Below are positions 16,348-24,089 of a DNA stretch of 64,000 nucleotides, one piece after another (the stretch's first letter is position 1; each line of letters starts with the position of its first letter). The notes under the pieces are model-generated. The model saw only the letters and a list, made by a program, of their open reading frames with translations. It ran no database searches and was not told the DNA's origin. The position numbers and the translations under genes are program-made. The DNA is taken from assembly GCA_000961765.1 (NCBI GenBank), contig LADT01000087.1, forward strand, positions 1 to 64,000. Direction: 5' to 3'. This stretch comes from Clostridiaceae bacterium BRH_c20a (lineage in GTDB: Bacteria > Bacillota > Peptococcia > Peptococcales > BICA1-8).

Positions 16348-17079
16348 ATGGAGATTCAAACCTTATTAGAAAAAACCAGAGTAATGCATCAATTGTTACA
16401 AAAAGCAGCCAGTAATGTCCTAGACTTTGAAGCTATTGCCAACGAATTAAGGGATGTTATAACCAGTAATGTCTACATAGTAGGTAGAAAAGGTAGAATA
16501 TTAGGGCAATCTGAAGTTGAAGTTGATAGTCTATTTGGACCTGAAGATTTAGAAGGAAGACAATTTTCCGAGAAATGTACTCAGTGGATATTTGGCTATA
16601 CTCAAACAGAAGTAAATGTTAAGAAGGAAAGCTATTATGTGATTTTAGCTCCAATCCTAAGTAGTGGTGAAAGATTGGGTACCTTAGTTTATGCCCGGAG
16701 AGGACAGGCCTTTAGCCCGGGTGAAGTAATTCTTTCAGAGTATGGTTCTTCAGTGGCAGGAATGCAGATTATGCGTATTGTAAACCAAAAGATTGAATCT
16801 GAAGCCCGCAAGAAAACTGTTGTTCAGTTAGCATTGGAGGTCTTGTCTTACTCGGAACTGGAAGCAGTAAAATATATTTTCAATGAAATAGAAGGTAGTG
16901 AGGGCTTCTTAGTAGCAAGTAAGCTGGCTGAGCAGTATAAGCTAACCCGTTCAGTGATCGTCAATGCTTTAAGAAAGCTAGAAAGTGCCGGAGTAATTGA
17001 TGCCCGTTCATTAGGAATGAAAGGGACATATATTAAGGTCTTGAATGAGTATCTCTACGAAGAACTAGCCCAAATATAA
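16348..17079 (+). CDS. codY: GTP/branched-chain-amino-acid-sensing repressor CodY
   Basis: 243 residues versus 259 in B. subtilis. The N-terminal GAF domain begins with LLEKTRVMHQLLQKAASNVLDF and has YIVGRKGRILG and the SSGERLGTLVYAR segment; the C-terminal winged helix is very well conserved (LVASKLAEQYKLTRSVIVNALRKLES, then SLGMKGTYIKVLN). CodY represses stationary-phase, motility and nutrient-scavenging genes when GTP and branched-chain amino acids are high, and sporulation and flagella are among its usual targets. The shorter length comes from a compact GAF loop around residues 85-95. It stands alone here instead of after clpYQ. Confidence 0.93.
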   Translation: MEIQTLLEKTRVMHQLLQKAASNVLDFEAIANELRDVITSNVYIVGRKGRILGQSEVEVDSLFGPEDLEGRQFSEKCTQWIFGYTQTEVNVKKESYYVILAPILSSGERLGTLVYARRGQAFSPGEVILSEYGSSVAGMQIMRIVNQKIESEARKKTVVQLALEVLSYSELEAVKYIFNEIEGSEGFLVASKLAEQYKLTRSVIVNALRKLESAGVIDARSLGMKGTYIKVLNEYLYEELAQI

Positions 17080-17087
17080 TAAGAAAA

Positions 17088-17397
17088 GTGGGCGAGTGGG
17101 CAAGTGGGCAAGTGGGCGAGTGGGCGAGTGGGCGAGTGGGCGAGTAAATCGCCGCTGCGTCTACTAGTCCACTCGCTTTAGTTTTTGTGACTTGTGACTA
17201 TGAAAGCCTAGCTTTTTTGATGTGCGATCGTGCTACCGTGCCATCGACTAAGTGAATTAGCTACCGGGCTATATTCTTCTAGTGACGATTACGTCATGTG
17301 GGTCTGGTGACTTATGACTAGTATTGCATTTATAATCGGAAATCTTAATCTAGCCCATATTTTTAGGTTTGTACTCGCTCACTCGCCCACTAATAGA
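17088..17397. repeat. Family A octamer tandem array and facing arm
   Basis: Seven copies of the octamer GTGGGCGA (two read GTGGGCAA) run from 17088 to 17143. An inverted arm ACTCGCTCACTCGCCCAC lies at 17373-17390. The intervening 230 bases contain family D words (GACTTGTGACTATG, GGTGACTTATGACTAG) and TGCGATCGTGCTACCGTGCC. The array separates the convergent codY and comFC genes; no gene seen. Confidence 0.85.
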
Positions 17398-18099
17398 CTA
17401 CCTAATTCCAGCAGCAAAGGTAATTCCATAGATAAACTTTGCTCCGCCTTGATGTAAAGTCTTGGCGCATTCCAAAAGTGTTGTCCCTGTGGTCAAGGTA
17501 TCATCTGTTAGAAGAATAGACTTCCCCTTGATATCAAATCTATTATCAATTCTAAAAGCATCTAAGAGGTTAGTTCGGCGCTGGTAAAGATCAAGACCAG
17601 TCTGATGAGGAGTATCCAGCTGTCTAATTAGTAGCTGGTCATTATAATGGATACCAGTCCGTAGAGCCAACTCCTTAGCAATTAAAGCAGATTGATTAAA
17701 ACCTCTTTCTCTGAAACGGTTTTTATGTAAGGGAACGGGAATTAATAAGTCAATAGGCTCCGTAGTAAATACATCAATCATTAATTCCGCCAGTACTGGA
17801 ATCAGCCATCCCTGCTTCCGAAATTTTAGCAGATGGAGTATTTCCCGATATTCTTCCTTATAGGGTACAGCTGCACTATTTGAATAAATGAATTCAGGCC
17901 AAGATCTACAGTTGTTACAGACTTTTGCACGACTGCCAAAGGAACCGCAGCGCTTACACTGTCCGGCTGCTTGCCTGAATTTATTTAATTTTTCTTTGCA
18001 TTGTGCACATACCATTAGCTTATCTTGTTTGCTTTTACACAGGGGACAGATACGGGGTGTAGGAAATATAAGCTCTGAAATTATGGAAAGAATGGACAA
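17398..18099 (-). CDS. comFC: Competence-type phosphoribosyltransferase ComFC
   Basis: 233 residues on the minus strand, from a TTG at 18099-18097 behind AGAGGAGG. The N-terminus has a four-cysteine zinc ribbon (CPLC...CAQC, then CKRC...CNNC). The C-terminal PRTase domain contains the IPVPLHKNRFRERGFNQS stretch and the PRPP loop ILLTDDTLTTGTT. ComF proteins are needed for internalised DNA handling during natural transformation. In B. subtilis comFC directly precedes yvyF-flgM; here it is inverted relative to those genes, which suggests a local rearrangement. Confidence 0.92.
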   Translation of the reverse strand: MSILSIISELIFPTPRICPLCKSKQDKLMVCAQCKEKLNKFRQAAGQCKRCGSFGSRAKVCNNCRSWPEFIYSNSAAVPYKEEYREILHLLKFRKQGWLIPVLAELMIDVFTTEPIDLLIPVPLHKNRFRERGFNQSALIAKELALRTGIHYNDQLLIRQLDTPHQTGLDLYQRRTNLLDAFRIDNRFDIKGKSILLTDDTLTTGTTLLECAKTLHQGGAKFIYGITFAAGIR

Positions 18100-18120
18100 A
18101 GGGATAAACCTCCTCTCTAT

Positions 18121-18441
18121 TTAACCACGGGTCCCTCTGGGACACACGGATACACACGGTTAAGAATTAAAATCCTTAATTTCAATACGCTCTTATAAAT
18201 AAATTTAGCAGAAAATTTTGGTTATTAATATATTTAAATTTATGATCAAGTATTTGCTTGGCTATATTATGATAAAAATTTTTTTAACCGTGTTACTCCG
18301 TGTGCCCCGAAGGGGCCCGTGGTTTAAATTTATTTTTTCGCGCCCACTTGCTCACGAGCCCACGAATAGACGTTTATATGTTTAATTTCCTCCTTTTCCG
18401 GTTAAGTTAATAGTAACACTGGGTTTTCAGGAGGGATTGAT
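18121..18441. repeat. Family B inverted pair plus a family A arm
   Basis: Left arm TTAACCACGGGTCCCTCTGG... (18121-18163) and right arm ...CCCCGAAGGGGCCCGTGGTT (18284-18327) are inverted copies about 120 bases apart. The spacer is AT-rich and has no ORF. A family A arm follows (CGCGCCCACTTGCTCACGAG, then CCACGAATAGACG, 18340-18373). It lies between divergent comFC and the flagellar genes, so promoters for both must be near these hairpins. Confidence 0.8.
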
Positions 18442-18618
18442 ATGACTCGGATGAACTTAAAAGAAATGCATGAGAGGTTAATGTTATATAAGATGGTTCG
18501 GCAGGTAGTAGAAAAAAGCAGAACCAATTCTAGCTGGGAAGAGTGTGGTCAATCCCCTTGGCTATGTAATGTCTGCGAAGATAGTAATACCATAAATAAT
18601 CTGGATTTCCTGCATTGA
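18442..18618 (+). CDS. Small protein of unknown function (58 aa)
   Basis: ATG 18442 follows CAGGAGGG at 18429-18436 with good spacing. The product starts MTRMNLKEMHERLMLYKMV, is mostly helical, and has three cysteines near the end (ECGQSPWLCNVCED). It is not recognised. Its strong ribosome site and position just ahead of yvyF in the same orientation suggest a real gene at the head of the flagellar operon. Confidence 0.5.
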   Translation: MTRMNLKEMHERLMLYKMVRQVVEKSRTNSSWEECGQSPWLCNVCEDSNTINNLDFLH

Positions 18619-18704
18619 TTTTATTTTTGTAAATTCCTTATAAGGGAAATCTTGAAGGAATAATTCGGAATAGGTCGAATATATGGTGTAAAGGGGGAGA
18701 TGTA

Positions 18705-19091
18705 ATGGATTTGCGCAACTGTCCGGATTGTGGGAAGGTTTTCGTATACAACACTGTAAACATGTGTCCAGACTGTCGAAAAGAGGAAGAGCAGGAATTT
18801 ATAAAAGTTAAGGAGTATCTTTATAAAAATCCTAAAATAGGTGCTTATGATTTGTCTGAGGCAACAGAGGTTGATGAAGGGAAGATTGTCCGCTGGGTCA
18901 GGGAAGGCCGTATTCAGGGGAAAAGTTTTCCAGGGATAGTAATACCATGTGATCGGTGTGGTAAACCCATACCAGAGGGCAGATACTGTGGGTCATGCTC
19001 CAATGAATTAGCCCGAGGTTTTTCTAATGCAACTAAACAGGCAGAAGAACCCTCTGTGAATATAAAAGCAAAATTTCATACTCAAAGGTAA
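18705..19091 (+). CDS. yvyF: Flagellar operon protein YvyF (TIGR03826-type)
   Basis: 128 residues with two zinc knuckles: CPDCGKVFVYNTVNMCPDCR at residues 6-25, and CDRCGKPI...YCGSCSNEL at about residues 83-103. Between them is a MerR/excisionase-like helix-turn-helix (YDLSEATEVDEGKIVRWVREG). YvyF lies between comFC and flgM in B. subtilis and clostridia and is treated as a flagellar regulatory protein, though its biochemistry is unclear. RBS AAAGGGGGAG is upstream. Confidence 0.85.
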   Translation: MDLRNCPDCGKVFVYNTVNMCPDCRKEEEQEFIKVKEYLYKNPKIGAYDLSEATEVDEGKIVRWVREGRIQGKSFPGIVIPCDRCGKPIPEGRYCGSCSNELARGFSNATKQAEEPSVNIKAKFHTQR

Positions 19092-19099
19092 ACTTACCC

Positions 19100-19126
19100 T
19101 AAAGATTTCTTTTCACCTACCGATAT
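19100..19126 (+). promoter_or_regulatory. Sigma-28 (SigD/FliA) promoter of flgM
   Basis: TAAA (19100-19103), 16 bases, CCGATAT (19120-19126), 40 bases before the flgM ATG. It has the same layout as the promoters before flagellin and flaG. The -10 lies in the loop of a CACCTACC...GGTAGGTG hairpin (19114-19138), which could also terminate yvyF transcripts. Confidence 0.75.
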
Positions 19127-19165
19127 ATATGGTAGGTGATTTATATTTTAAGGTGGTGTTTAACA

Positions 19166-19450
19166 ATGAAAATTTATAATGTGCCGGGAGTTTTAAATGC
19201 ATATAATCAGAAAAAGGTTCAGGCAAGTTCTAAAGTGCAAAATGTAGAAGTTAAAAGGGATGAAATGCGAGTTTCTAGCGAAGCCCAAATTATGAGTAAA
19301 ATCCTGCAGACCGCTAAAAACGCACCAGAAATTCGAGAAGAAAAGGTAAATGAAATTAGAAATGCAATCAAGCAGGGTACTTATAATGTTTCTACAGAAG
19401 ATGTAGCGGAGAAGATGCTAAATGGTATCCTTTTTGATAAAAAAGGGTAA
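19166..19450 (+). CDS. flgM: Anti-sigma-28 factor FlgM
   Basis: 94 residues from ATG 19166, preceded by AAGGTGGTG; the open frame reaches back to 19136 but without an RBS. The first half is polar and disordered (NAYNQKKVQASSKVQN); the second half has the sigma-binding helices (SSEAQIMSKILQTAKNAPEIR..., KVNEIRNAIKQGTYNV, AEKMLNGILFD). FlgM holds sigma-28 until hook completion. A sigma-28 promoter directly upstream gives the usual negative feedback. Confidence 0.88.
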   Translation: MKIYNVPGVLNAYNQKKVQASSKVQNVEVKRDEMRVSSEAQIMSKILQTAKNAPEIREEKVNEIRNAIKQGTYNVSTEDVAEKMLNGILFDKKG

Positions 19451-19647
19451 GCGTCTATCTCTTCGTCTTAACGTCTACTCGTCTTTAATTGGGGCGAGTG
19501 GGTGAGAAAACATAAATTTGAACCACGGGTCCCTTCTGGACACACGGATACAATTAATAATAAAGGTTAAGGCTGAGGTTAAGAAAATGCTAAACCTAAG
19601 TCTATTTCACTGTTTCACTATTTCACTAACAAATGGTGGTGATGATT
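19451..19647. repeat. Composite repeat spacer (families A, B, C, H)
   Basis: Contains CGTCTAT/CGTCTTAA words and GGGGCGAGTGGGTGAG (family A, 19453-19506), AACCACGGGTCCCTTCTGG (B, 19522-19541), AAGGTTAAGGCTGAGG (C, 19563-19585) and TTTCACTGTTTCACTATTTCAC (H, about 19606-19627, 20-base core). Four families are stacked in one flagellar-operon spacer. Confidence 0.75.
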
Positions 19648-20130
19648 ATGGAAGCATTAGTGTCTGTTTTAAAAGGGCAGGTAAAAGAGTATAGGTCTCT
19701 TATAGAGTTGGCGAAAAGGAAACAAGAAGTCCTTATTGGAAATGATATTAGAGAGTTAGACAAATTGAATAAAGAGGAACAAAATATAATCATTGGTGTT
19801 GCTAAGCTAGAAAGCAAAAGATTAGAAATAATAAAAGACCTTTCCGAGGTTTTTGGTTCCGCTATTTCTAGCTATACTTTAAAAGAAATGGCTGAACAAG
19901 CACCGGAGCCATTTCAAGGGCAGCTTAACAATGTCTGTCAAGAGCTAAATGAAGTAGTAGAAGATCTTAATATAATTAATCAAGGGAACTCTAGCCTAAT
20001 TGAACAGGCTTTAAAAATAGTTAATTTTACCATTAGTACAATAGCGCAGTCTGAGCGGGAAGTAATCTATCCGGAAAAAGAAGCTAAGTCTACTAAACCA
20101 ATTAGCCGAATATTTGATTCGAAAGCGTAA
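19648..20130 (+). CDS. flgN: Flagellar export chaperone FlgN
   Basis: 160 residues, almost entirely helical with heptad patterns (ALVSVLKGQVKEYRSLIELA, LDKLNKEEQNIIIGVAKLES). FlgN keeps FlgK and FlgL unfolded before export; those two genes lie downstream. The open frame starts at 19633, but GGTGGTGAT at 19636-19644 serves the ATG at 19648. Length is typical (about 140-165). Confidence 0.85.
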   Translation: MEALVSVLKGQVKEYRSLIELAKRKQEVLIGNDIRELDKLNKEEQNIIIGVAKLESKRLEIIKDLSEVFGSAISSYTLKEMAEQAPEPFQGQLNNVCQELNEVVEDLNIINQGNSSLIEQALKIVNFTISTIAQSEREVIYPEKEAKSTKPISRIFDSKA

Positions 20131-20132
20131 TA

Positions 20133-20174
20133 GAACGTTAATTCGTTTATTCGTGGGCGAGTGGGCGCGAAAAT
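20133..20174 (+). repeat. Family A left arm of IVP cassette 1
   Basis: AACGTTAATTCGTTTATTCG followed by TGGGCGAGTGGGCGCGAAAA. It pairs with the arm at 20557-20597 on the other side of the four-helix-bundle gene (shared CGCGCCCAC..GCCCAC and CGARTARACG words in inverse order). Confidence 0.85.
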
Positions 20175-20191
20175 GATATGAGGTTAATATT

Positions 20192-20554
20192 ATGTATAAA
20201 AATTATAGTGATTTACAAGTTTGGCAAAAGGCGCATGAGCTAGTAAAGGATATTTATGCAATAAACTTTAAGTTTAAGTATGATGAAAAATATGCGTTGC
20301 ATTCTCAACTGAGACGAGCAGTGATATCTGTTCCGGCAAATATTGCAGAAGGTGTTGCTAGACAACATAATAAAGAATTCGTGCAGTTTTTATTTATAGC
20401 AAAAGGTTCACTAAGTGAAACCAGCTATTATTTACAATTTTGTTATGAACAAAAATATATCTCCAAGGATGATTTTGAAAAATTACATGATAAATGTGAT
20501 CATATCGATAGGATGCTAGGCAGCCTGATTAGTAAAATAAAAGCTGATTTTTAA
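20192..20554 (+). CDS. Four-helix-bundle protein, IVP/S23 family, copy 1
   Basis: 120 residues, complete, with the family landmarks: LQVWQKAHELVKDIY at the start, SQLRRAVISVPANIAEG in the middle and EFVQFLFIAKGSLSET in the third helix. This is the TIGR02436-type family, known from ORFs inside 23S rRNA intervening sequences, and related to the Avd accessory protein of diversity-generating retroelements; Avd forms pentamers and binds nucleic acid. Here it interrupts the flgN-flgK spacing, in operon orientation, between inverted family A repeat arms (20133-20174 and 20557-20597). It is about 60 percent identical by eye to the copy at 22522. Molecular role unknown. Confidence 0.9.
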   Translation: MYKNYSDLQVWQKAHELVKDIYAINFKFKYDEKYALHSQLRRAVISVPANIAEGVARQHNKEFVQFLFIAKGSLSETSYYLQFCYEQKYISKDDFEKLHDKCDHIDRMLGSLISKIKADF

Positions 20555-20556
20555 AA

Positions 20557-20597
20557 ACGCGCCCACGGGCCCACGCGCCCACGAGTAGACGTTTTTA
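20557..20597 (+). repeat. Family A right arm of IVP cassette 1
   Basis: CGCGCCCACGGGCCCACGCG followed by CCCACGAGTAGACGTTTTT, the inverted counterpart of 20133-20174. It begins two bases after the IVP stop codon and ends about 24 bases before the flgK start. Confidence 0.85.
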
Positions 20598-20620
20598 CCA
20601 GAAAGTGAGGCGAAAAGTGC

Positions 20621-22423
20621 ATGCGCACAACCTTTTTTGGTTTAAATATCGGAGCAAAGGGTCTGGCTGCTCAGCAGCGGGCCTTAGATGTAACGGGCCA
20701 TAATATTGCTAATGCCAATACTGTGGGTTACACCAGGCAGGATATTGTTATGCAGTCAGATACACCTGTTAAAACTTCTAGTGGCTTTGTTGGAACAGGG
20801 GTAAAGGTTACTGATATCAGGCGTATGCGGGATAATTACTTGGATTTGCAATACCGTACAGAAAACAAATTTATGGGGTATTGGAACTTTAAGGATAATA
20901 CACTACAGAAAATAGAGTTAATTATAAATGAACCTTCTGATGGAGGTTTAAGGACCACTATGGATAGATTCTGGGGTGCCTGGGAAGACCTGAGCCGCAA
21001 GCCGGAGAGCTCAGCTGTTAGGACGACTGTAATTGAGACAGGACAAGCGGTTGTTGAGACCTTCAATCATATGGACAGGCAGTTTAGTGAATTAAGAGAT
21101 GATATTGATAACTCGATAAATGTTAACATACGAGAAGTCAATTCTATAGCATTACAGGTTAGGGATTTAAATTACCAAATATTAAAAGGAGAAGCTCAAG
21201 GTCCTAAAGCCAATGATTTAAGGGACAAACGGGACCTTTTATTAGATCAAATGGCGGAGATAATTGATATAGAGGTTATTGAAGATAAATGGGGCTCTAC
21301 TACCATTACAATTGGGGGGCGTGCAATAGTAGCCGGTAATGTAATAAACGAAGTAGCAAGTAGGCCAGATGCGGAAAATGATGCTTTAACAAAAATTCTT
21401 TGGGCAGATGGGACAGAGGTCAATATCAGAAGCGGTCAGCTTAAGGGTATGCTTGAGGCTAGGGACGAGATAGTAGTAGATTTTATGGATAAGCTGGATA
21501 AAATGGCTTATAGCTTTGCCCTAAAACTAAATGAAGTCCACAGTCAGGGCTTTCATATTGCAGAAAATGTAGCGATTTTGAATAACTATCAGGGCTATAC
21601 CCATGGAGTTAAGCTAGATGCTTCTTCTCAGATATCAATTAATGGCAGCAATAATATCCTTTCCTTCAAAATCGATGGCAATGCCACTGCGGTAAATATT
21701 ACACTAGATACTGGAAATTACAACACAGATGACCTAGTGACTGAGATAAATACACAGTTAGAAGAGGGTTCCCATACAGTTAAGGCCTATAATGTTAATG
21801 GCGCTATTCGGTTAGTGAGCACTACCGTTGGCGATGATACCAAGAGTAAAATCAGCAGTGTTGCCATAGATTATTCGGAAAGTGACAATGCTGCCAATAC
21901 CTTAGGGTTTTATGCGACTGCCTCAGCAGGGCAGGAGGCTGAATTCCAAGGAAAAGCGGTTTCCTTCTTTACGGTAACCGACGAGCTCTCTGGGTTCTCT
22001 GCTGCCAATATAACTATAAATAAGGATGTAAAAAATCAGGTGGCCTTACTAGCTGTAGCTGTCAATGCCCCTTACAACGGCGTCGAGGACATTAAGGGGG
22101 ATGGAGGCAATTCTCTAAATATCGCAATGTTAAAATATGATAACTCTATGATTGATGGTGCTACCTTTGATGATTATTACCGCTCCGAAACAGCCAAACT
22201 GGGTATCAAAGCCAGGGAAGCTACCCGCATGGTAGAAAACCAAGGCTTATTAATAAATCAATTGGAAAATAAACGGGAAATGGTTATGGGTGTTTCCTTG
22301 GATGAAGAAATGACAAACATGATTCGCTTCCAACATGCCTACAACTCCGCCGCAAGATATATAACAGCCGTAGACCAAATGCTGGATACCTTGATAAATA
22401 GAGTTGGACTAGCTGGAAGATGA
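20621..22423 (+). CDS. flgK: Flagellar hook-associated protein 1 FlgK
   Basis: 600 residues. FlgK forms the first junction zone between hook and filament. The N-terminal flagellar rod motif is clear (LNIGAKGLAAQQRALDVTGH, NIANANTVGYTRQ), and the C-terminus has the conserved SLDEEMTNMIRFQHAYNSAA then YITAVDQMLDTLINRVG. The central part (roughly 300-480) is variable and beta-rich. The length is typical of clostridial FlgK. It follows IVP cassette 1 and is separated from flgL by cassette 2. Confidence 0.96.
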   Translation: MRTTFFGLNIGAKGLAAQQRALDVTGHNIANANTVGYTRQDIVMQSDTPVKTSSGFVGTGVKVTDIRRMRDNYLDLQYRTENKFMGYWNFKDNTLQKIELIINEPSDGGLRTTMDRFWGAWEDLSRKPESSAVRTTVIETGQAVVETFNHMDRQFSELRDDIDNSINVNIREVNSIALQVRDLNYQILKGEAQGPKANDLRDKRDLLLDQMAEIIDIEVIEDKWGSTTITIGGRAIVAGNVINEVASRPDAENDALTKILWADGTEVNIRSGQLKGMLEARDEIVVDFMDKLDKMAYSFALKLNEVHSQGFHIAENVAILNNYQGYTHGVKLDASSQISINGSNNILSFKIDGNATAVNITLDTGNYNTDDLVTEINTQLEEGSHTVKAYNVNGAIRLVSTTVGDDTKSKISSVAIDYSESDNAANTLGFYATASAGQEAEFQGKAVSFFTVTDELSGFSAANITINKDVKNQVALLAVAVNAPYNGVEDIKGDGGNSLNIAMLKYDNSMIDGATFDDYYRSETAKLGIKAREATRMVENQGLLINQLENKREMVMGVSLDEEMTNMIRFQHAYNSAARYITAVDQMLDTLINRVGLAGR

Positions 22424-22426
22424 ATA

Positions 22427-22464
22427 AGATAGTGGAAAAGTGAAACAGTGGAATAGTGAAAGAG
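22427..22464 (+). repeat. Family H left arm of IVP cassette 2
   Basis: AGATAGTGGAAAAGTGAAAC followed by AGTGGAATAGTGAAAGAG, octamers of the type AGTGAAAC/AGTGGAAT. Its inverse lies at 22888-22921. Confidence 0.88.
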
Positions 22465-22521
22465 AAAAAGAGAAAGATGAAAGAATGGTAAATTAAACTG
22501 TAAAAGTATTGGAGAAGTATA

Positions 22522-22878
22522 GTGTATAAGAATTTTAGAGATTTTAAAGTTTGGGAAAAGTCCCATGATTTAGTTAAAGATACTTATAATTCTAGATTTA
22601 ACTTTGATGGTGGCGAGAAGTATGGATTAAATTCTCAAATTAGACGAGCTGCTGTTTCCATTCCAGCCAATATTGCCGAAGGGTGCGAAAGAAGAAACAA
22701 CAAAGAATTCGTTCAGTTTCTATATATAGCTAAAGGTTCATTAAGCGAACTTAGGTATTATCTTTTATTATGTTCTGAACTACATTTTTTATCTGAAGTA
22801 GATTTTAAAAGGTTAAATGATAAATGTGAACAGGTTAATAAAATGTTATCCTCCCTTATATCTAAAATACCAGTCTAA
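22522..22878 (+). CDS. Four-helix-bundle protein, IVP/S23 family, copy 2
   Basis: 118 residues from GTG 22522 (RBS GGAGAAG at 22511-22517). It has the same landmarks as copy 1: FKVWEKSHDLVKDTY, SQIRRAAVSIPANIAEG and EFVQFLYIAKGSLSE. It lies between flgK and flgL in the same orientation and is bracketed by inverted family H arms, not the family A arms of copy 1. The two copies are close paralogues, so the ORF seems to have been combined with two different repeat families. It is intact and well started, so it is probably expressed from the flagellar operon. Confidence 0.9.
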   Translation: MYKNFRDFKVWEKSHDLVKDTYNSRFNFDGGEKYGLNSQIRRAAVSIPANIAEGCERRNNKEFVQFLYIAKGSLSELRYYLLLCSELHFLSEVDFKRLNDKCEQVNKMLSSLISKIPV

Positions 22879-22887
22879 AGGGTTTTA

Positions 22888-22921
22888 CTTTTCCACTATT
22901 TCACTGTTCCACTTTTTCACT
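22888..22921 (+). repeat. Family H right arm of IVP cassette 2
   Basis: CTTTTCCACTATTTCACTGT followed by TCCACTTTTTCACT, which is a near-exact inverse of 22427-22464 (TTYCACTATTYCACTGTTYCAC pattern, with only pyrimidine transitions). It ends just before the flgL ribosome site. Confidence 0.88.
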
Positions 22922-22947
22922 TGACCAAACAAGGAGGCTCCAAAGTC

Positions 22948-23838
22948 ATGCGCGTTACTCAAGGTGTTATAATAAAAAACATGCTGCGGAATTACAGCGA
23001 CGGAATGAGTAAAATGGATAAACTGACTATCCAGATGTCCACGGGTAAAACAATTAATAAGCCTTCTGATGACCCTGCAGGTCTGGTTACTGCTTTAAGG
23101 ATGCGGACCAAGCTCCACCAAAATGAGCAGTTTAAGAAAAATGTAGGTGATGCTATTTCTTGGATGGAAGGGGCAGAAAGCACATTTAATTCCATGACAA
23201 ATTTGCTCCAAAGGGCCCGAGAGCTAACAGTGAAGGGTGCCAATGGAACAAATGATGATAATGCTCTTAAGGCTATTGCTGACGAGATTAAGCAGTTAAA
23301 GGATGAAATAGGGAATTTAGCAAATACAACCTTAGATGACAGATATATTTTCGGGGGAACTCGGACTATGGATAAGCCATATGACCCCACCACCGGTACT
23401 TGGATGGGTAATACAAATGGAGTGAGTTATGAGATAAGTGAAAACATCAAAATGCAGGTTAATTTTGACGGGAAGGTTTTCGGTGTTAATTCCAATAATG
23501 ATCCAGATATGTTTGCTACACTAGAGAAGATAGCAAATGACTTAGAAGCCGGTAATTTCTCCGAATTATCTGGTTCCGATTTAGAGGACTTAGATAAACA
23601 TATTAATAATCTCCTTGGTGTTCGTTCCGAAGCAGGTGCTAAGCTGAATAGGTTAGAATTGGTGGAAACACGATTAGATGACATGGAGTTAAACTATACG
23701 AAAATATTAAGTGATAATGAGGATGTAGATATGGCCAAATTAATAATTGACTTAAAAAATCAGGAAAATGTCTATCGAGCCTCTTTGGCGGCCGGAGCAA
23801 GGATAATTCAGCCCTCTTTAGCGGATTTTCTAAGATAA
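22948..23838 (+). CDS. flgL: Flagellar hook-associated protein 3 FlgL
   Basis: 296 residues from ATG 22948, 10 bases after AAGGAGG (22931-22937); the open frame begins earlier at 22921 inside the repeat boundary. FlgL is the second hook-filament junction protein and is flagellin-like at both ends: KMDKLTIQMSTGKTINKPSD and DDPAGLVTALRMR at the start, and VDMAKLIIDLKNQENVYRAS near the end. Length is normal. Confidence 0.95.
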   Translation: MRVTQGVIIKNMLRNYSDGMSKMDKLTIQMSTGKTINKPSDDPAGLVTALRMRTKLHQNEQFKKNVGDAISWMEGAESTFNSMTNLLQRARELTVKGANGTNDDNALKAIADEIKQLKDEIGNLANTTLDDRYIFGGTRTMDKPYDPTTGTWMGNTNGVSYEISENIKMQVNFDGKVFGVNSNNDPDMFATLEKIANDLEAGNFSELSGSDLEDLDKHINNLLGVRSEAGAKLNRLELVETRLDDMELNYTKILSDNEDVDMAKLIIDLKNQENVYRASLAAGARIIQPSLADFLR

Positions 23839-24089
23839 ATCACTTATTTAGCCACGGATGACACGGTTCTTTTAAGGTTAAGGCTGAGGCTAAGGCTGAG
23901 ATTAAGGTTAAGGTTTGAGATTAATATTAAGAATTCGCTTCGCTAGATTAAGGTTTTTAATAATCTCTTCCTGTCATCGCGAGCGTAGCGTGGCGATCTC
24001 CGACTAAAAATAGTAACTCTAATGAAGTATTATCGATAGATGAATAGACGTATTGACGAGTCGGCGATTCGACGAAAACGGGTGATATT
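23839..24089. repeat. Composite repeat spacer (families B, C and a GTCATCGCGAG-type repeat)
   Basis: A short family B word (AGCCACGGATGACACGG, 23850-23867), a long run of family C hexamer variants (AAGGCTGAGG/AAGGTTAAGG, 23870-23955, including the CGCTTCGCTAGATTAAGG core), then TGTCATCGCGAGCGTAGCG (23973-23991), which matches the common bacterial GTCATTGCGAGGAGCGAAGC repeat type. Family A-like TAGACGTATTGACGAG words follow. No gene. Confidence 0.75.

Noticed and set aside
20192..22878. Diversity-generating retroelement (IVP genes as Avd)
   Set aside because: No reverse transcriptase, template repeat or variable repeat is visible nearby; only the fold family is shared.
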